From a virus: DNA of 64,000 nucleotides. Location of the stretch: positions 1 through 64,000 of IMG/VR virus record IMGVR_UViG_3300028844_003474; one strand, given 5' to 3'. The notes below the pieces were generated by a model. It ran no database searches. It had not been told where the DNA came from and saw nothing but the letters and a program-made list of their open reading frames with translations. The position numbers and the translations under genes were made by a program. This document shows positions 18,013 to 24,122 of this stretch, one piece after another (positions within the stretch are counted from its first letter, which is position 1; each line of letters begins with the position of its first letter).

Positions 18013-18240
18013 ATGCTCGTAGGGGTATCCAGTAAACGAATTCGTAAAATAGAAGCTGACCTCAAGCTTCTTATGGAAGATCGTAAATCCCATCAAAAAC
18101 AAATTGAAAACTTAATTCAATTGTTTGAGCAATACACTACTGAGTTAGATCGTCGTAAAACATCTTACAAAGTGTTAATGCGTAAGGCAGGTATGGCCCT
18201 GTCATTTATCGCCGGGGTATCCCTCCCCCTTTATATATAA
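18013..18240 (+). CDS. small coiled-coil protein with C-terminal membrane segment
   Basis: A 75-residue protein starting MLVGVSSKRIRKIEADLKLL at the first ATG of the frame; a TTG at 17977 would add 12 residues. Residues about 8-55 are charged and helical, with a heptad-like pattern; the last ~20 (AGMALSFIAGVSLPLYI) are hydrophobic and could be a tail anchor. A poly-C/G-rich stretch follows directly. This layout occurs in small phage holins, spanin parts and inner-membrane effectors; no specific call is justified. Confidence 0.5.
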   Translation: MLVGVSSKRIRKIEADLKLLMEDRKSHQKQIENLIQLFEQYTTELDRRKTSYKVLMRKAGMALSFIAGVSLPLYI

Positions 18241-18332
18241 GCCCCCCCCCTTTACTCTGGGGTATTGAGTGTGAAGACCACTTAGCGCGGCACCCCCCGC
18301 TCTCTCAAGTTCGAGCAGGTCCCCCCCACGCA

Positions 18333-18362
18333 AAATTAACAAGCAGCGATGTGGTAGCGCAA
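18333..18362 (+). promoter_or_regulatory. candidate recurrent upstream motif, copy A (weak)
   Basis: AAATTAAC, a spacer, then GCGATGTGGTAGCGCAA, about 60 bp before the ATG at 18425. Its 3' half matches copy B at 20314 (GTAGCGCAAT, then GCGG, in both) with the same total length. It is the most diverged member of the family. Confidence 0.4.
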
Positions 18363-18424
18363 TGCGGACGAGTCAGACGATGTTGTCTGCCCGTAAAATA
18401 GAATCGCACTGCGTTCACACACAC

Positions 18425-18832
18425 ATGGCAAAAGCCACTAACCTTGCAGCACGCACTACACAGCGCACTGCACGTCTGCTCGACGACACTGAGCGGAAGC
18501 AACTCGGACTGCCTGAACTGGCTGACCTGCTGATAGCACCACGTCCTACAGACGTCTATCATCATGCATTGGTCACCAAGGATGGTGCACCCATCGTAGC
18601 TGAGGGACGCGAAATACGCGTTCAGATCCAGAGACGAACAACCGTGGACAGTAAGACTGAGTACCATAAGCTTGCATGGTGCGACATCTTGGCTCTTCTC
18701 GGTGGTCGGGACTGGCGTCACTTTGCAGCTTGGAAGGGATGGTATAACACTGCTGATGAATCTAAGGCTGTAGCTGAGGTTCAACTACAAGTTGTACTGA
18801 CTCCTGCACCTGACATGGCTAAAGCGATATGA
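18425..18832 (+). CDS. hypothetical protein, paralog of the 120-residue protein at 20396
   Basis: A 135-residue protein starting MAKATNLAARTTQRTARLLD; an upstream in-frame ATG at 18362 would add 21 residues but run through the likely regulatory leader. It shares with the protein at 20396 the start MA-x-ATN-x-A-x-R-x-T, the pattern LV-x(2-3)-DG-x(2)-I-x(3)-G-x(2)-I, and an AAW-x(5-8)-W/N-x(3)-D/E segment before a final beta strand (QLQVVLTP versus YLVYEVPI). GC content is clearly above that of the rest of the window. No known family; an early host-directed role is possible. The stop overlaps the next start (ATGA). Confidence 0.65.
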   Translation: MAKATNLAARTTQRTARLLDDTERKQLGLPELADLLIAPRPTDVYHHALVTKDGAPIVAEGREIRVQIQRRTTVDSKTEYHKLAWCDILALLGGRDWRHFAAWKGWYNTADESKAVAEVQLQVVLTPAPDMAKAI

Positions 18833-19059
18833 TCGATCCAGTAAGACGTACGACTCGAGTCGGCCCTGATTTGATTATCGAAGAGTTTGACTCGGAAGAA
18901 GGTCAATGGATCTGCATTGATGTGAGGCATGCTCCGTGTTGCCATCATTGTGGTGACGATGATCATCACAGTTATGAATGTACAAACAGCGACCTGAACT
19001 GGACGCCTGAAGAGTCTGAACTGTCCATTGAGGATTCACCTCAGTATGGAGACTGCTAA
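18829..19059 (+). CDS. CCHC zinc-knuckle protein
   Basis: A 76-residue acidic protein. Residues 38-51 give exactly the zinc-knuckle spacing C-x2-C-x4-H-x4-C (C38, C41, H46, C51; the segment is CHHCGDDDHHSYEC), with extra His residues nearby. Zinc knuckles usually bind single-stranded nucleic acid or proteins, but here the intervening residues are Asp rather than Gly/Lys, so protein binding may be more likely. The start overlaps the stop of the 135-residue protein in an ATGA, pointing to coupled synthesis. A terminator follows. Confidence 0.65.
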   Translation: MIDPVRRTTRVGPDLIIEEFDSEEGQWICIDVRHAPCCHHCGDDDHHSYECTNSDLNWTPEESELSIEDSPQYGDC

Positions 19060-19080
19060 GCGAATTTGATTCGCACACCT

Positions 19081-19110
19081 AGGGGTGGGGATAGTCCTCA
19101 CCCCTTTATT
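19081..19110 (+). terminator. intrinsic terminator
   Basis: AGGGGTG pairs with CACCCCT around an 11-nt loop and is followed by TTATT. It closes the two-gene unit 18425-19059. Confidence 0.75.
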
Positions 19111-19113
19111 ACC

Positions 19114-19124
19114 TATAATACACA
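19114..19124 (+). promoter_or_regulatory. candidate promoter element TATAATACACA
   Basis: TATAATACACA lies just after a terminator and 20 bp before the ATG at 19134. The identical 11 bases occur 22 bp before the ATG at 24123, also after a terminator-like element. Position and repetition support a promoter -10 region or initiator; the polymerase using it is unknown. Confidence 0.5.
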
Positions 19125-19133
19125 CTAATAAAT

Positions 19134-20234
19134 ATGTGTAACGACAATAACCTGGCTGAAAAACTGCCGATCAAAGACACAAATCTTCCTCAAGCTCTAA
19201 CGCCTGGCTACAATCCATGTAGAAAGTTCTTTCCGGCCTACAGTCCATTATTTGACACGTGGACCAGAGCAGATTATGTGACGTCTCTATCTAATGCTGC
19301 ACATACTTGCGGTATAAGCATGGGAGAGTTCAAAGAGTGTATGCACACCTTGGTTTGGTATAATCCTGACATCTTCAACAGCTTGCAGTTAAGCATTTGG
19401 CACGCGTCTACTACTGATCCTGTACACAGGGTTGCAGCAGACTACAGCGATGCGGCTCTGCATGCACAGTGGCGAGATACTTGGATGACGTATCAATCAA
19501 GAGATTGTAAGACACGAACTCGTATCATGGGTGTTGCATCTCAAGAAGCAATGCTAGACAATGAACGGCTTGCAAACTTGCACGCTGAACACTGGTTGCG
19601 TACGCTGAACGAAGCACTGAGTAAGTTGCATGTTGCACGTGGATCACAACAGATGTCTCGTGCATTGTTTACGGATCCACACAAGGTGGGTTTTTACCTT
19701 GCCAGGTGGTTTGTAATGGAGTCGTATCATAAGCGTGATGAAGGCATCATAAATGCTACTCGAAGTGTTAGCAGAATCTACTCTAAGATGCAGCGTCACG
19801 TTAGACAGCTTGAAAACGCGATGTCAGAATCAAATTACGATGGATACATAGATTTGAAGAATGCACAGACCACATTAAATGAGGTTCAGCATGAGATAGA
19901 GTCTATGGATAACGTTAAGACTAAACCTTGCGGCTGTCCTCACTGTCAGTGTCAGGATCCAGACTATGTAACTGCTACTAAATCAGCAGAAAAGCTGAAG
20001 GAACAGATAGCAATGTTCAAGGAGCTTGGTGGCGATAGAAATACCGAACGGTACACCGAGTTGTGGAATGCATTGCAGAATCAGCTTAATAAGGTGAAAG
20101 ACATAGTATATGCTGTCAATAGTAAGTCAGAAGTAGAGTTTCTTATGACTGACGACTATCACGTTGTAGGCAAGCATATGGTTTGCTTTATTCACTTGGA
20201 TTTAGTTCGTATGAGTAACAGAAAGAAGAAGTAA
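19134..20234 (+). CDS. large hypothetical early protein with Cys-rich cluster
   Basis: A 366-residue protein of unknown family. The N-terminal ~200 residues are mostly helical and rich in Trp, His and aromatic residues. A Cys/His cluster at 266-273 (CGCPHCQC) sits between two long helical segments (about 205-260 and 280-325) and could bind zinc or close a hairpin of coiled coils. The C-terminus is basic (RMSNRKKK). It forms a single-gene unit with its own candidate promoter and terminator. Composition is GC-richer than the genome average, as for its neighbours. Take-over or replication accessory roles are possible but untested. Confidence 0.6.
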   Translation: MCNDNNLAEKLPIKDTNLPQALTPGYNPCRKFFPAYSPLFDTWTRADYVTSLSNAAHTCGISMGEFKECMHTLVWYNPDIFNSLQLSIWHASTTDPVHRVAADYSDAALHAQWRDTWMTYQSRDCKTRTRIMGVASQEAMLDNERLANLHAEHWLRTLNEALSKLHVARGSQQMSRALFTDPHKVGFYLARWFVMESYHKRDEGIINATRSVSRIYSKMQRHVRQLENAMSESNYDGYIDLKNAQTTLNEVQHEIESMDNVKTKPCGCPHCQCQDPDYVTATKSAEKLKEQIAMFKELGGDRNTERYTELWNALQNQLNKVKDIVYAVNSKSEVEFLMTDDYHVVGKHMVCFIHLDLVRMSNRKKK

Positions 20235-20244
20235 CGTGTTTGAG

Positions 20245-20280
20245 AAAAGCATCACATTTAACCGTGTGGTGTTTTTCTTT
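20245..20280 (+). terminator. intrinsic terminator
   Basis: AAAAGCATCAC pairs with GTGGTGTTTTT (11 bp with two G-U pairs) around a short loop, and the run TTTTTCTTT provides the U-tract. It follows the stop of the 366-residue gene by about 10 bp. Confidence 0.7.
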
Positions 20281-20313
20281 AGATATGACTCTGCCATCGC
20301 AAGCTCGACAGAG

Positions 20314-20343
20314 AAATGAAACCACGGCGACAGTGTAGCGCAA
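20314..20343 (+). promoter_or_regulatory. candidate recurrent upstream motif, copy B
   Basis: AAATGAAACCAC then GGCGACAGTGTAGCGCAA, 53 bp before the ATG at 20396. The 5' part is nearly identical to the copies at 20932 and 39561, the 3' part to copy A at 18333. It follows a terminator and precedes a single gene. Confidence 0.5.
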
Positions 20344-20395
20344 TCGCGGCACACAGTGTGCTACGGAGCGCAGAAATTCCAAATACCTATACAGC

Positions 20396-20758
20396 ATGGC
20401 TGTAGCAACTAACATGGCGACTCGTAAAACTACGGGAAGCCGACAGCTCACAACCGAAGAGCTCAAAGACGTAAGTCACATTGACTTGAGCGACAAGAAA
20501 GCGGTTGTGGCAAGACTCACTGAAGCGGATGGCAAGATGCGCCGTTTCTTGGTTGACCCTGCAGATGGTGAGTTCATCACTGTTCGCGGAAAGAAGATTC
20601 AGCTCTATGGAGTTGACAAAGACCCAGTCCGTAAGGCTGCGTGGCGGAAGAACGCTACGTGGAAGTGTGCGGATGACGTCGAGGAAGGAGAGGGCACCAC
20701 GCGTGCTTACCTCGTGTACGAAGTGCCGATTAGCTTCGTAGAGGACGAGGATTGCTGA
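20396..20758 (+). CDS. hypothetical protein, paralog of the 135-residue protein at 18425
   Basis: A 120-residue acidic protein starting MAVATNMATRKTTGSRQLTT. A central beta pattern (RRFLVDPADGEFITVRGKKI) and the AAWRKNATWKCADD segment match the order of motifs in the protein at 18425; the end (AYLVYEVPISF) is a predicted strand. GC content is the highest of the plus-strand genes. It stands alone between a motif copy and a terminator, so it is regulated as its own unit. Function unknown. Duplication followed by divergence is the simplest history. Confidence 0.65.
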   Translation: MAVATNMATRKTTGSRQLTTEELKDVSHIDLSDKKAVVARLTEADGKMRRFLVDPADGEFITVRGKKIQLYGVDKDPVRKAAWRKNATWKCADDVEEGEGTTRAYLVYEVPISFVEDEDC

Positions 20759-20777
20759 TATTGTCAGTGTGTGTGAT

Positions 20778-20810
20778 AAGCAGGGGAGTTAGTAGCTCCC
20801 TTGCTTTTCT
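20778..20810 (+). terminator. intrinsic terminator
   Basis: AAGCA plus GGGAG pair with CTCCC and TGCTT (two 5-bp blocks with one unpaired base on each side) and run into TTTTCT. It lies 20 bp after the 120-residue gene. Confidence 0.75.
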
Positions 20811-20831
20811 ACTTAGCGACTAGTTCATTGC

Positions 20832-20910
20832 AAGCTAGTTTTTCGACTAACTAACTATTTTACTGTCTAACTACCGTAATTAAGCTATGTTTTTTCGACT
20901 AACTAGCTAT
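20832..20910 (+). repeat. two-copy direct repeat with TTTTTCGACTAACTA core
   Basis: Copy 1 (20832-20858) starts AAGCTAG and copy 2 (20882-20910) starts AAGCTATG; both continue TTTTTCGACTAACTA then A or G and CTAT. The spacing of the copies is 50 bp, about five helical turns. No coding frame explains the similarity. Confidence 0.7.
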
Positions 20911-20931
20911 AAAGTTCGATGGTAGATCTTC

Positions 20932-20959
20932 AAATGAAACCCTCGCTACGTGATAGCAA
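20932..20959 (+). promoter_or_regulatory. recurrent upstream motif, copy C
   Basis: AAATGAAACCCTCGCTACG then TGATAGCAA, with GCTA/TAGC able to form a short hairpin. It is one of the best matches to the family (also 24068 and 39561). The next gene starts at 21075, about 115 bp downstream. Confidence 0.55.
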
Positions 20960-21074
20960 GACAGAGTGAGTACGGGCCAAGCCATATACCACCTGTTTAG
21001 CTATAAATCCATGGCTATACCTTAACTACCTTAGTTATTGTATAGTCTTTTATTAACCTAATAAGTTTTTTATC

Positions 21075-21488
21075 ATGTGCAAAAAAGATAAAGAAGAAAA
21101 GCCAGAAGACTTTATTTGCAAAATAACATGCGGTAACGAAGGCACTGCGTGTCTACTTACCTTCACAACTCATTTTACATTACATAGTTTCTTTCAAGCT
21201 ATCGCAGCTAGCTATCCAGATGTAAATTCTGACAATCCAGTATTGTTACGCTTCTCTGAAGACTATGATGGGTTTCGTATGACCCTTACTTGTACGGGCT
21301 ATGCAGACAGTACGTTTTCTTTTAACATATCTGATTCTAACGTTGATTCTTTTTGTCAGTATGTTATTGGTGACCCTATTAACTATACTGTCAAAGATGT
21401 CTTCATTGGATGTATTCGCAATGAGATGACTAAGGTTACAGGTCGTTATGTTTCACACCTAAAAGAAGAATACCATGTCTTCCAGTAA
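21075..21488 (+). CDS. hypothetical protein
   Basis: A 137-residue protein with a short Lys/Glu-rich start (MCKKDKEEKPEDFICKITCG) and then alternating strands and helices with many aromatics (FTTHFTLHSFFQAIAASYPD). Five Cys are scattered and form no clear metal site. It precedes the HAD phosphatase with a short overlap and may be co-expressed with it. No family recognised. Confidence 0.6.
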   Translation: MCKKDKEEKPEDFICKITCGNEGTACLLTFTTHFTLHSFFQAIAASYPDVNSDNPVLLRFSEDYDGFRMTLTCTGYADSTFSFNISDSNVDSFCQYVIGDPINYTVKDVFIGCIRNEMTKVTGRYVSHLKEEYHVFQ

Positions 21489-22032
21489 TATGACAGAAAG
21501 GAACATCATCATATTTGATTTAGATGGTACTCTTGCTAATGTGAGTGTAAGACGTAGTCTTGCTGACTCTGCTAAAGCTAAAGTATTAGGTGAGGTTACT
21601 CATCCTTATGCTGATAAGGAGTTAGTGCAACAGGCTAATGAGGCTTGGTGGCATGAGTGGGAGGGAGTATCCGCCAATATCCAGTATGATAGACCTTCAC
21701 CGGTTGCTGATATACTGCGTGGCTTCCATATGTTGAATAGATTTCACATTGTTATATTTTCTGGCCGTAATAATCGGCTTCATAATGTAACTTTGCGTTG
21801 GTTAGACAAGCATAGAATTCATTTTGATGATTTCTTTATTCGTCCTGCTAACGACATGCGACCTGACGAGGTGTTAAAGAATGAGATGCTTATGTCTAAA
21901 CCTGAGGGGTGGCGTCGTAGAGTAAGAGTTATTTTTGACGATCGTAATAAAGTCGTCAAAGAATGGAAAAAGCTTGCATTGCTTCCTGAACACAGCTTTT
22001 CTCTAGTTCAAGTTGCTGATGGTGACTTTTAA
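21475..22032 (+). CDS. HAD-superfamily polynucleotide 3'-phosphatase-like protein
   Basis: A 185-residue protein, or 180 if started at the ATG at 21490 just after the upstream stop. Motif I is FDLDGTL with nucleophile D15 and acid D17; motif II is the Ser of IVIFSGRNN; then TLRWLDKHRI, RPANDMRPDEVLKNEML and the acidic motif VRVIFDDRNKVVKEW. The R-x-x-x-D-x-R-x-D and DDR-x-x-V-x-x-W elements match the phosphatase domain of T4 Pnk/PseT, which removes 3'-phosphates from nucleic acid ends; the kinase half is absent. It lies directly before folded RNA regions and tRNA genes, so RNA end repair is an attractive but unproven role. Confidence 0.8.
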   Translation: MSSSNMTERNIIIFDLDGTLANVSVRRSLADSAKAKVLGEVTHPYADKELVQQANEAWWHEWEGVSANIQYDRPSPVADILRGFHMLNRFHIVIFSGRNNRLHNVTLRWLDKHRIHFDDFFIRPANDMRPDEVLKNEMLMSKPEGWRRRVRVIFDDRNKVVKEWKKLALLPEHSFSLVQVADGDF

Positions 22033-22040
22033 AAAAAAAT

Positions 22041-22230
22041 CCTGCTGCGGCAGGTATGGGACGTGGTTGAGAACTGTGACCGCAGTCGGTTTAGTACCGC
22101 CACTCCCATTAAACAGGTGATAAACACAGCCTTAAATGTGTTTGATTTTGGTTGACCATGACAAGATGGTCGTCAGTAGATTGTTAGGGGTAGGGGATCA
22201 AAACGTTGGTTCCCTACTGCTACCAACAAA
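22041..22230 (+). ncRNA. candidate structured RNA 1 (about 190 nt)
   Basis: This stretch between the phosphatase gene and tRNA-Leu holds a series of perfect helices. CCTGC/GCAGG closes on a 4-base loop (22041-22054). ATGGG-x2-GTGG pairs with CCAC-x-CCCAT (22056-22066 with 22100-22109) around two inner hairpins ACTG/CAGT and CGGT/ACCG, giving a three-way junction. AAACACA/TGTGTTT (22122-22143), GACCAT/ATGGTC (22154-22171) and GTAGGG/CCCTAC (22190-22218) follow. No reading frame accounts for it. Known phage RNAs could not be recognised by eye; it may be processed together with the tRNAs. Confidence 0.55.
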
Positions 22231-22245
22231 GAGTACATAATTTTG

Positions 22246-22329
22246 CCACTGTGATGAAATTGGTAGACATGACAGACTTAAAATCTGTTGGACAGTTTGT
22301 CCGTACCGGTTCGAATCCGGTCAGTGGTA
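22246..22329 (+). tRNA. tRNA-Leu (TAA)
   Basis: The acceptor GCCACTG pairs with CAGTGGT (G-U first pair) with discriminator A. The anticodon loop CTTAAAA gives UAA, and a long variable arm (GGACAGTTTGTCC) is diagnostic for leucine. The T arm is CCGGTTCGAATCCGG. CCA is not encoded. Confidence 0.95.
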
Positions 22330-22363
22330 CTAAAACATTTAGCACACCTAACGTGCTTTTTAT

Positions 22364-22437
22364 ACTCCTGTAGCACAACCGGATAGTGCAACATCCTTCT
22401 AAGATGTAGGTTGTGGGTTCGAATCCCGCCAGGAGTA
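22364..22437 (+). tRNA. tRNA-Arg (TCT)
   Basis: The acceptor ACTCCTG pairs with CAGGAGT, D stem GCAC/GTGC, anticodon stem ACATC/GATGT with loop CTTCTAA (UCU), and T arm GTGGGTTCGAATCCCGC. Discriminator A; CCA is not encoded. AGA codons are common in the phage genes. Confidence 0.95.
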
Positions 22438-22453
22438 CTTTTATTTTAATATT

Positions 22454-22585
22454 ATGTCAAAGATTGTATCCGTAGCTAAAGAAACTGTCTCTACTAAGAG
22501 ACCAGGTATTCACAGCAAAACCAAAACCTCTAATCACAAGAGCAGTAAATGCTATCGTAAAAAGTATAGAGGTCAAGGTAAATAA
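22454..22585 (+). CDS. small basic protein (43 residues)
   Basis: A 43-residue protein beginning MSKIVSVAKETVSTKRPGIH and ending KSSKCYRKKYRGQGK. The Lys/Arg-rich tail with Tyr-Arg-Gly-Gln-Gly and the THSK-like middle look conserved and would bind nucleic acid. I have an impression of similar small proteins in other Bacteroidetes phages but cannot name a family. It lies between tRNA-Arg and the folded RNA region with an AT-rich start context. Confidence 0.6.
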   Translation: MSKIVSVAKETVSTKRPGIHSKTKTSNHKSSKCYRKKYRGQGK

Positions 22586-22995
22586 AATCCCTATACCGTC
22601 TGATTAGAGTCAGACACTTAGGGCTGGTCAGTTAAAGACCTTAAAACCCATGAGAGGCTATGGTTCCTCTCGGTTTGTCGGTGGTGTTAGCCGAAGTAAT
22701 CTCCACCTAATGGTACATGAACGTACAAGTGGCCTCTGTCTCATACTCTCTAAAGTTGGCAGAGGCTGCGGATCTCATTGGGGTCTGACTGAGCCTTATT
22801 ACCCAAATCAGTTACTATCTAAAAGTCCTACGCTAAACAATCGTAGGCATTATTTATCAGTCAAGCAATAGTGTACGTGTTACCGCTTGATGTATAGACC
22901 ACGTACCTGTCCCAACTTGGACAGCTTAGTCATAGTTAGAGAGAGTGTAGCTGTTATGCCAGCCTACGGGTCGCAGTGCACTCTCTTGTTTTTTC
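22586..22995 (+). ncRNA. candidate structured RNA 2 (about 410 nt) with pseudoknot and terminator
   Basis: An ordered set of helices fills this region. CCCTA/TAGGG (22589/22619) encloses GTCTGA/TCAGAC. GGTC/GACC (22626-22640). AAACC plus GAGAGG pair with CCTCTC plus GGTTT (22644-22676). GGTGG/CCACC (22680/22703). GTAC/GTAC (22713/22723). GCCTCTG/CAGAGGC (22732/22760). CCTACG/CGTAGG (22827/22842). An H-type pseudoknot: TCAAGC (22861) with GCTTGA (22885), interleaved with GTACGTG (22873) and CACGTAC (22900). CTGTCC/GGACAG (22907/22919). A final AGAGAGTG/CACTCTCT stem runs into TGTTTTTTC. Reading frames inside have poor protein character. Function unknown. Confidence 0.75.
22940..22995 (+). terminator. 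intrinsic terminator of structured RNA 2
   Basis: AGAGAGTG (22940-22947) pairs with CACTCTCT (22979-22986) over a 31-nt loop that itself has a GCTG/CAGC hairpin, followed by TGTTTTTTC. It sets the 3' end of the folded RNA and separates it from the gene at 23006. Confidence 0.75.
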
Positions 22996-23005
22996 ACAAA
23001 TAAAT

Positions 23006-23446
23006 ATGGATAGAGAAACAGAAATTACCGACAAGCTATTGCAGCTTATGAGAGTACAACAGATTAACCACAACCTTGAGAATGAGTGTATTAAGCTGCG
23101 TCATGAGGTCGGAAATTTGGAAGAGCGTGACAATGGTCGTCTTATCGAAGATTTGCGCAAAGAAAACTCTGATCTTAGAGGTGAACTCTATAAGCTCAAG
23201 GGGCGGGTGCAGCTCATGGATAATATTGTGTATCTCTACGAGGCTGAGAGGTACTTTGATTTCAAAAAGCCACGACTGTCAAAAGTTTGTCGTGAGCTTA
23301 ATATGGATATGCAGGATGCAGTTGATGTTCTAGCACAAACAGGCCTCATTGAATGGTCTCGACGTGAGACATTCTGTAAACCAAACACAAAGCTGGATAT
23401 GATGCAGTACTGTGTGTTGAGGTTTATAGATCACAAAAACAAGTAG
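23006..23446 (+). CDS. coiled-coil protein with possible winged-helix end
   Basis: A 146-residue protein starting MDRETEITDKLLQLMRVQQI at an ATG with the leader AAATAAAT. Residues about 10-80 are a charged coiled coil (Leu/Glu/Lys heptads); residues about 85-145 (KPRLSKVCRELNMDMQDAVD, then VLAQTGLIEWSRRE) follow a helix-turn-helix plus wing pattern. A dimeric DNA-binding regulator is a reasonable guess. It ends in TAG, rare in this genome, and the next gene starts 2 bp later. Confidence 0.55.
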   Translation: MDRETEITDKLLQLMRVQQINHNLENECIKLRHEVGNLEERDNGRLIEDLRKENSDLRGELYKLKGRVQLMDNIVYLYEAERYFDFKKPRLSKVCRELNMDMQDAVDVLAQTGLIEWSRRETFCKPNTKLDMMQYCVLRFIDHKNK

Positions 23447-23448
23447 AC

Positions 23449-23856
23449 ATGGACATTAGCAAGACAAAGTTCATCAAGAACTTCGTGTTTAAAAAGATTA
23501 GCAAAGAAGGGTCTTACGGTGACAACCAAAGATATATCACTTATCAAGCTTGGCTTCACTTACCAAACAACTACAGGCTTTCGATAATAACCAGCCCTGT
23601 TGGTACAGGACTTACTTCAGTTCCTAACACGTATGAAATTGGGTTCTTTTCTAATCATCATCATAATGGGATGATTAAAGCACACAAGGAAGTGTATTGT
23701 TTTAACATCAAAGGTGTAGAAAAAGAGGTTGTTGCGTATCATACGACTGCTGAATATCTCACTCTTGAAGATCTTGAAGAATACCTTGTAGAAATCAGTG
23801 AGTGGCCTACTCGCACCAAAGAGATGGATATCGAAGAAGGTTATATTGACTCTTAA
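23449..23856 (+). CDS. hypothetical protein
   Basis: A 135-residue protein starting MDISKTKFIKNFVFKKISKE. It is mixed alpha/beta with several Tyr/His-rich strands (LHLPNNYRLSIITSPVGTGL and GFFSNHHHNGMIKAHKEVYC) and an acidic C-terminus. It is cotranscribed with the coiled-coil protein and followed by tRNA-Met. No family recognised. Confidence 0.6.
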   Translation: MDISKTKFIKNFVFKKISKEGSYGDNQRYITYQAWLHLPNNYRLSIITSPVGTGLTSVPNTYEIGFFSNHHHNGMIKAHKEVYCFNIKGVEKEVVAYHTTAEYLTLEDLEEYLVEISEWPTRTKEMDIEEGYIDS

Positions 23857-23878
23857 AATAAATAACCCCTTCGTTTTA

Positions 23879-23955
23879 GCGCTTGTAGCTCAGTTGGTCA
23901 GAGCATCCGACTCATAATCGGCAGGTCGTAGGTTCAAGCCCTACCAGGCGCACCA
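23879..23955 (+). tRNA. tRNA-Met (CAT), elongator type
   Basis: The acceptor GCGCTTG pairs with CAGGCGC, followed by A and an encoded CCA. The anticodon loop CTCATAA gives CAU. The first pair is G-C, so it is not an initiator tRNA. A CAU anticodon could also be Ile2 after lysidine modification; the body resembles elongator Met, but this was not tested. Unlike the other two tRNAs it carries CCA. Confidence 0.9.
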
Positions 23956-24122
23956 TAAGGTTGAAACGTCAATCTTGCAGAGCAAACAAAACTGAGTATA
24001 GGTTTGGAATAATCTTCATGATTAGTTTTTTTGGTTTAGGAGTTTTCCAGTTCTCCTAGCTCTGCTTAAATGAACCCTACGCTACGTTGTAGCAAATATA
24101 TATAATACACAAACACAAAATA
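23956..24122 (+). promoter_or_regulatory. intergenic control region before the 24.1 kb unit
   Basis: After tRNA-Met come AT-rich sequence and a GGAG/CTCC hairpin near 24038-24058, then recurrent motif copy D (24068-24096: AAATGAACCCTACGCTACG, then TTGTAGCAA, with GCTAC/GTAGC) and the element TATAATACACA (24101-24111), 22 bp before the ATG at 24123. The motif and the element lie next to each other here, so this is the clearest candidate early promoter of the window. Confidence 0.55.

Larger units (their letters stand above)
20811..21074. other. non-coding region with tandem repeats, possible origin or regulatory region
   Basis: No gene is visible here. It holds two near-identical blocks about 50 bp apart (20832-20858 and 20882-20910), both containing TTTTTCGACTAACTA followed by A/G-CTAT, further CTAACTA fragments, and one copy of the recurrent upstream motif at 20932. 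The sequence is AT-rich. Iterated sites in the longest empty stretch of the early region could bind an initiator such as the DnaA-like protein at 50049, or a regulator of the gene at 21075. Confidence 0.4.

Noticed and set aside
18305-18784. 159-codon minus-strand frame opposite the GC-rich early gene
   Set aside because: Its composition (many Cys, Ser and Leu) is typical of a reverse-frame artefact of a GC-richer gene. The plus-strand frame has the paralog, motif and operon support.
20832-20910. CRISPR array
   Set aside because: There are only two imperfect copies, without equal spacers or cas genes.
22650-22871. 73-codon open frame inside structured RNA 2
   Set aside because: The frame crosses many perfect helices and the pseudoknot, has low protein character and no proper start context. 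The RNA explanation is better.
23879-23955. Initiator tRNA-fMet
   Set aside because: The first acceptor pair is G-C rather than the unpaired C-A of bacterial initiators.
17695-24122. Lysogeny module or attachment site at the tRNAs
   Set aside because: No integrase, excisionase or repressor is seen in the window and no tRNA 3'-end duplication was noticed, so the tRNAs look like translation helpers.
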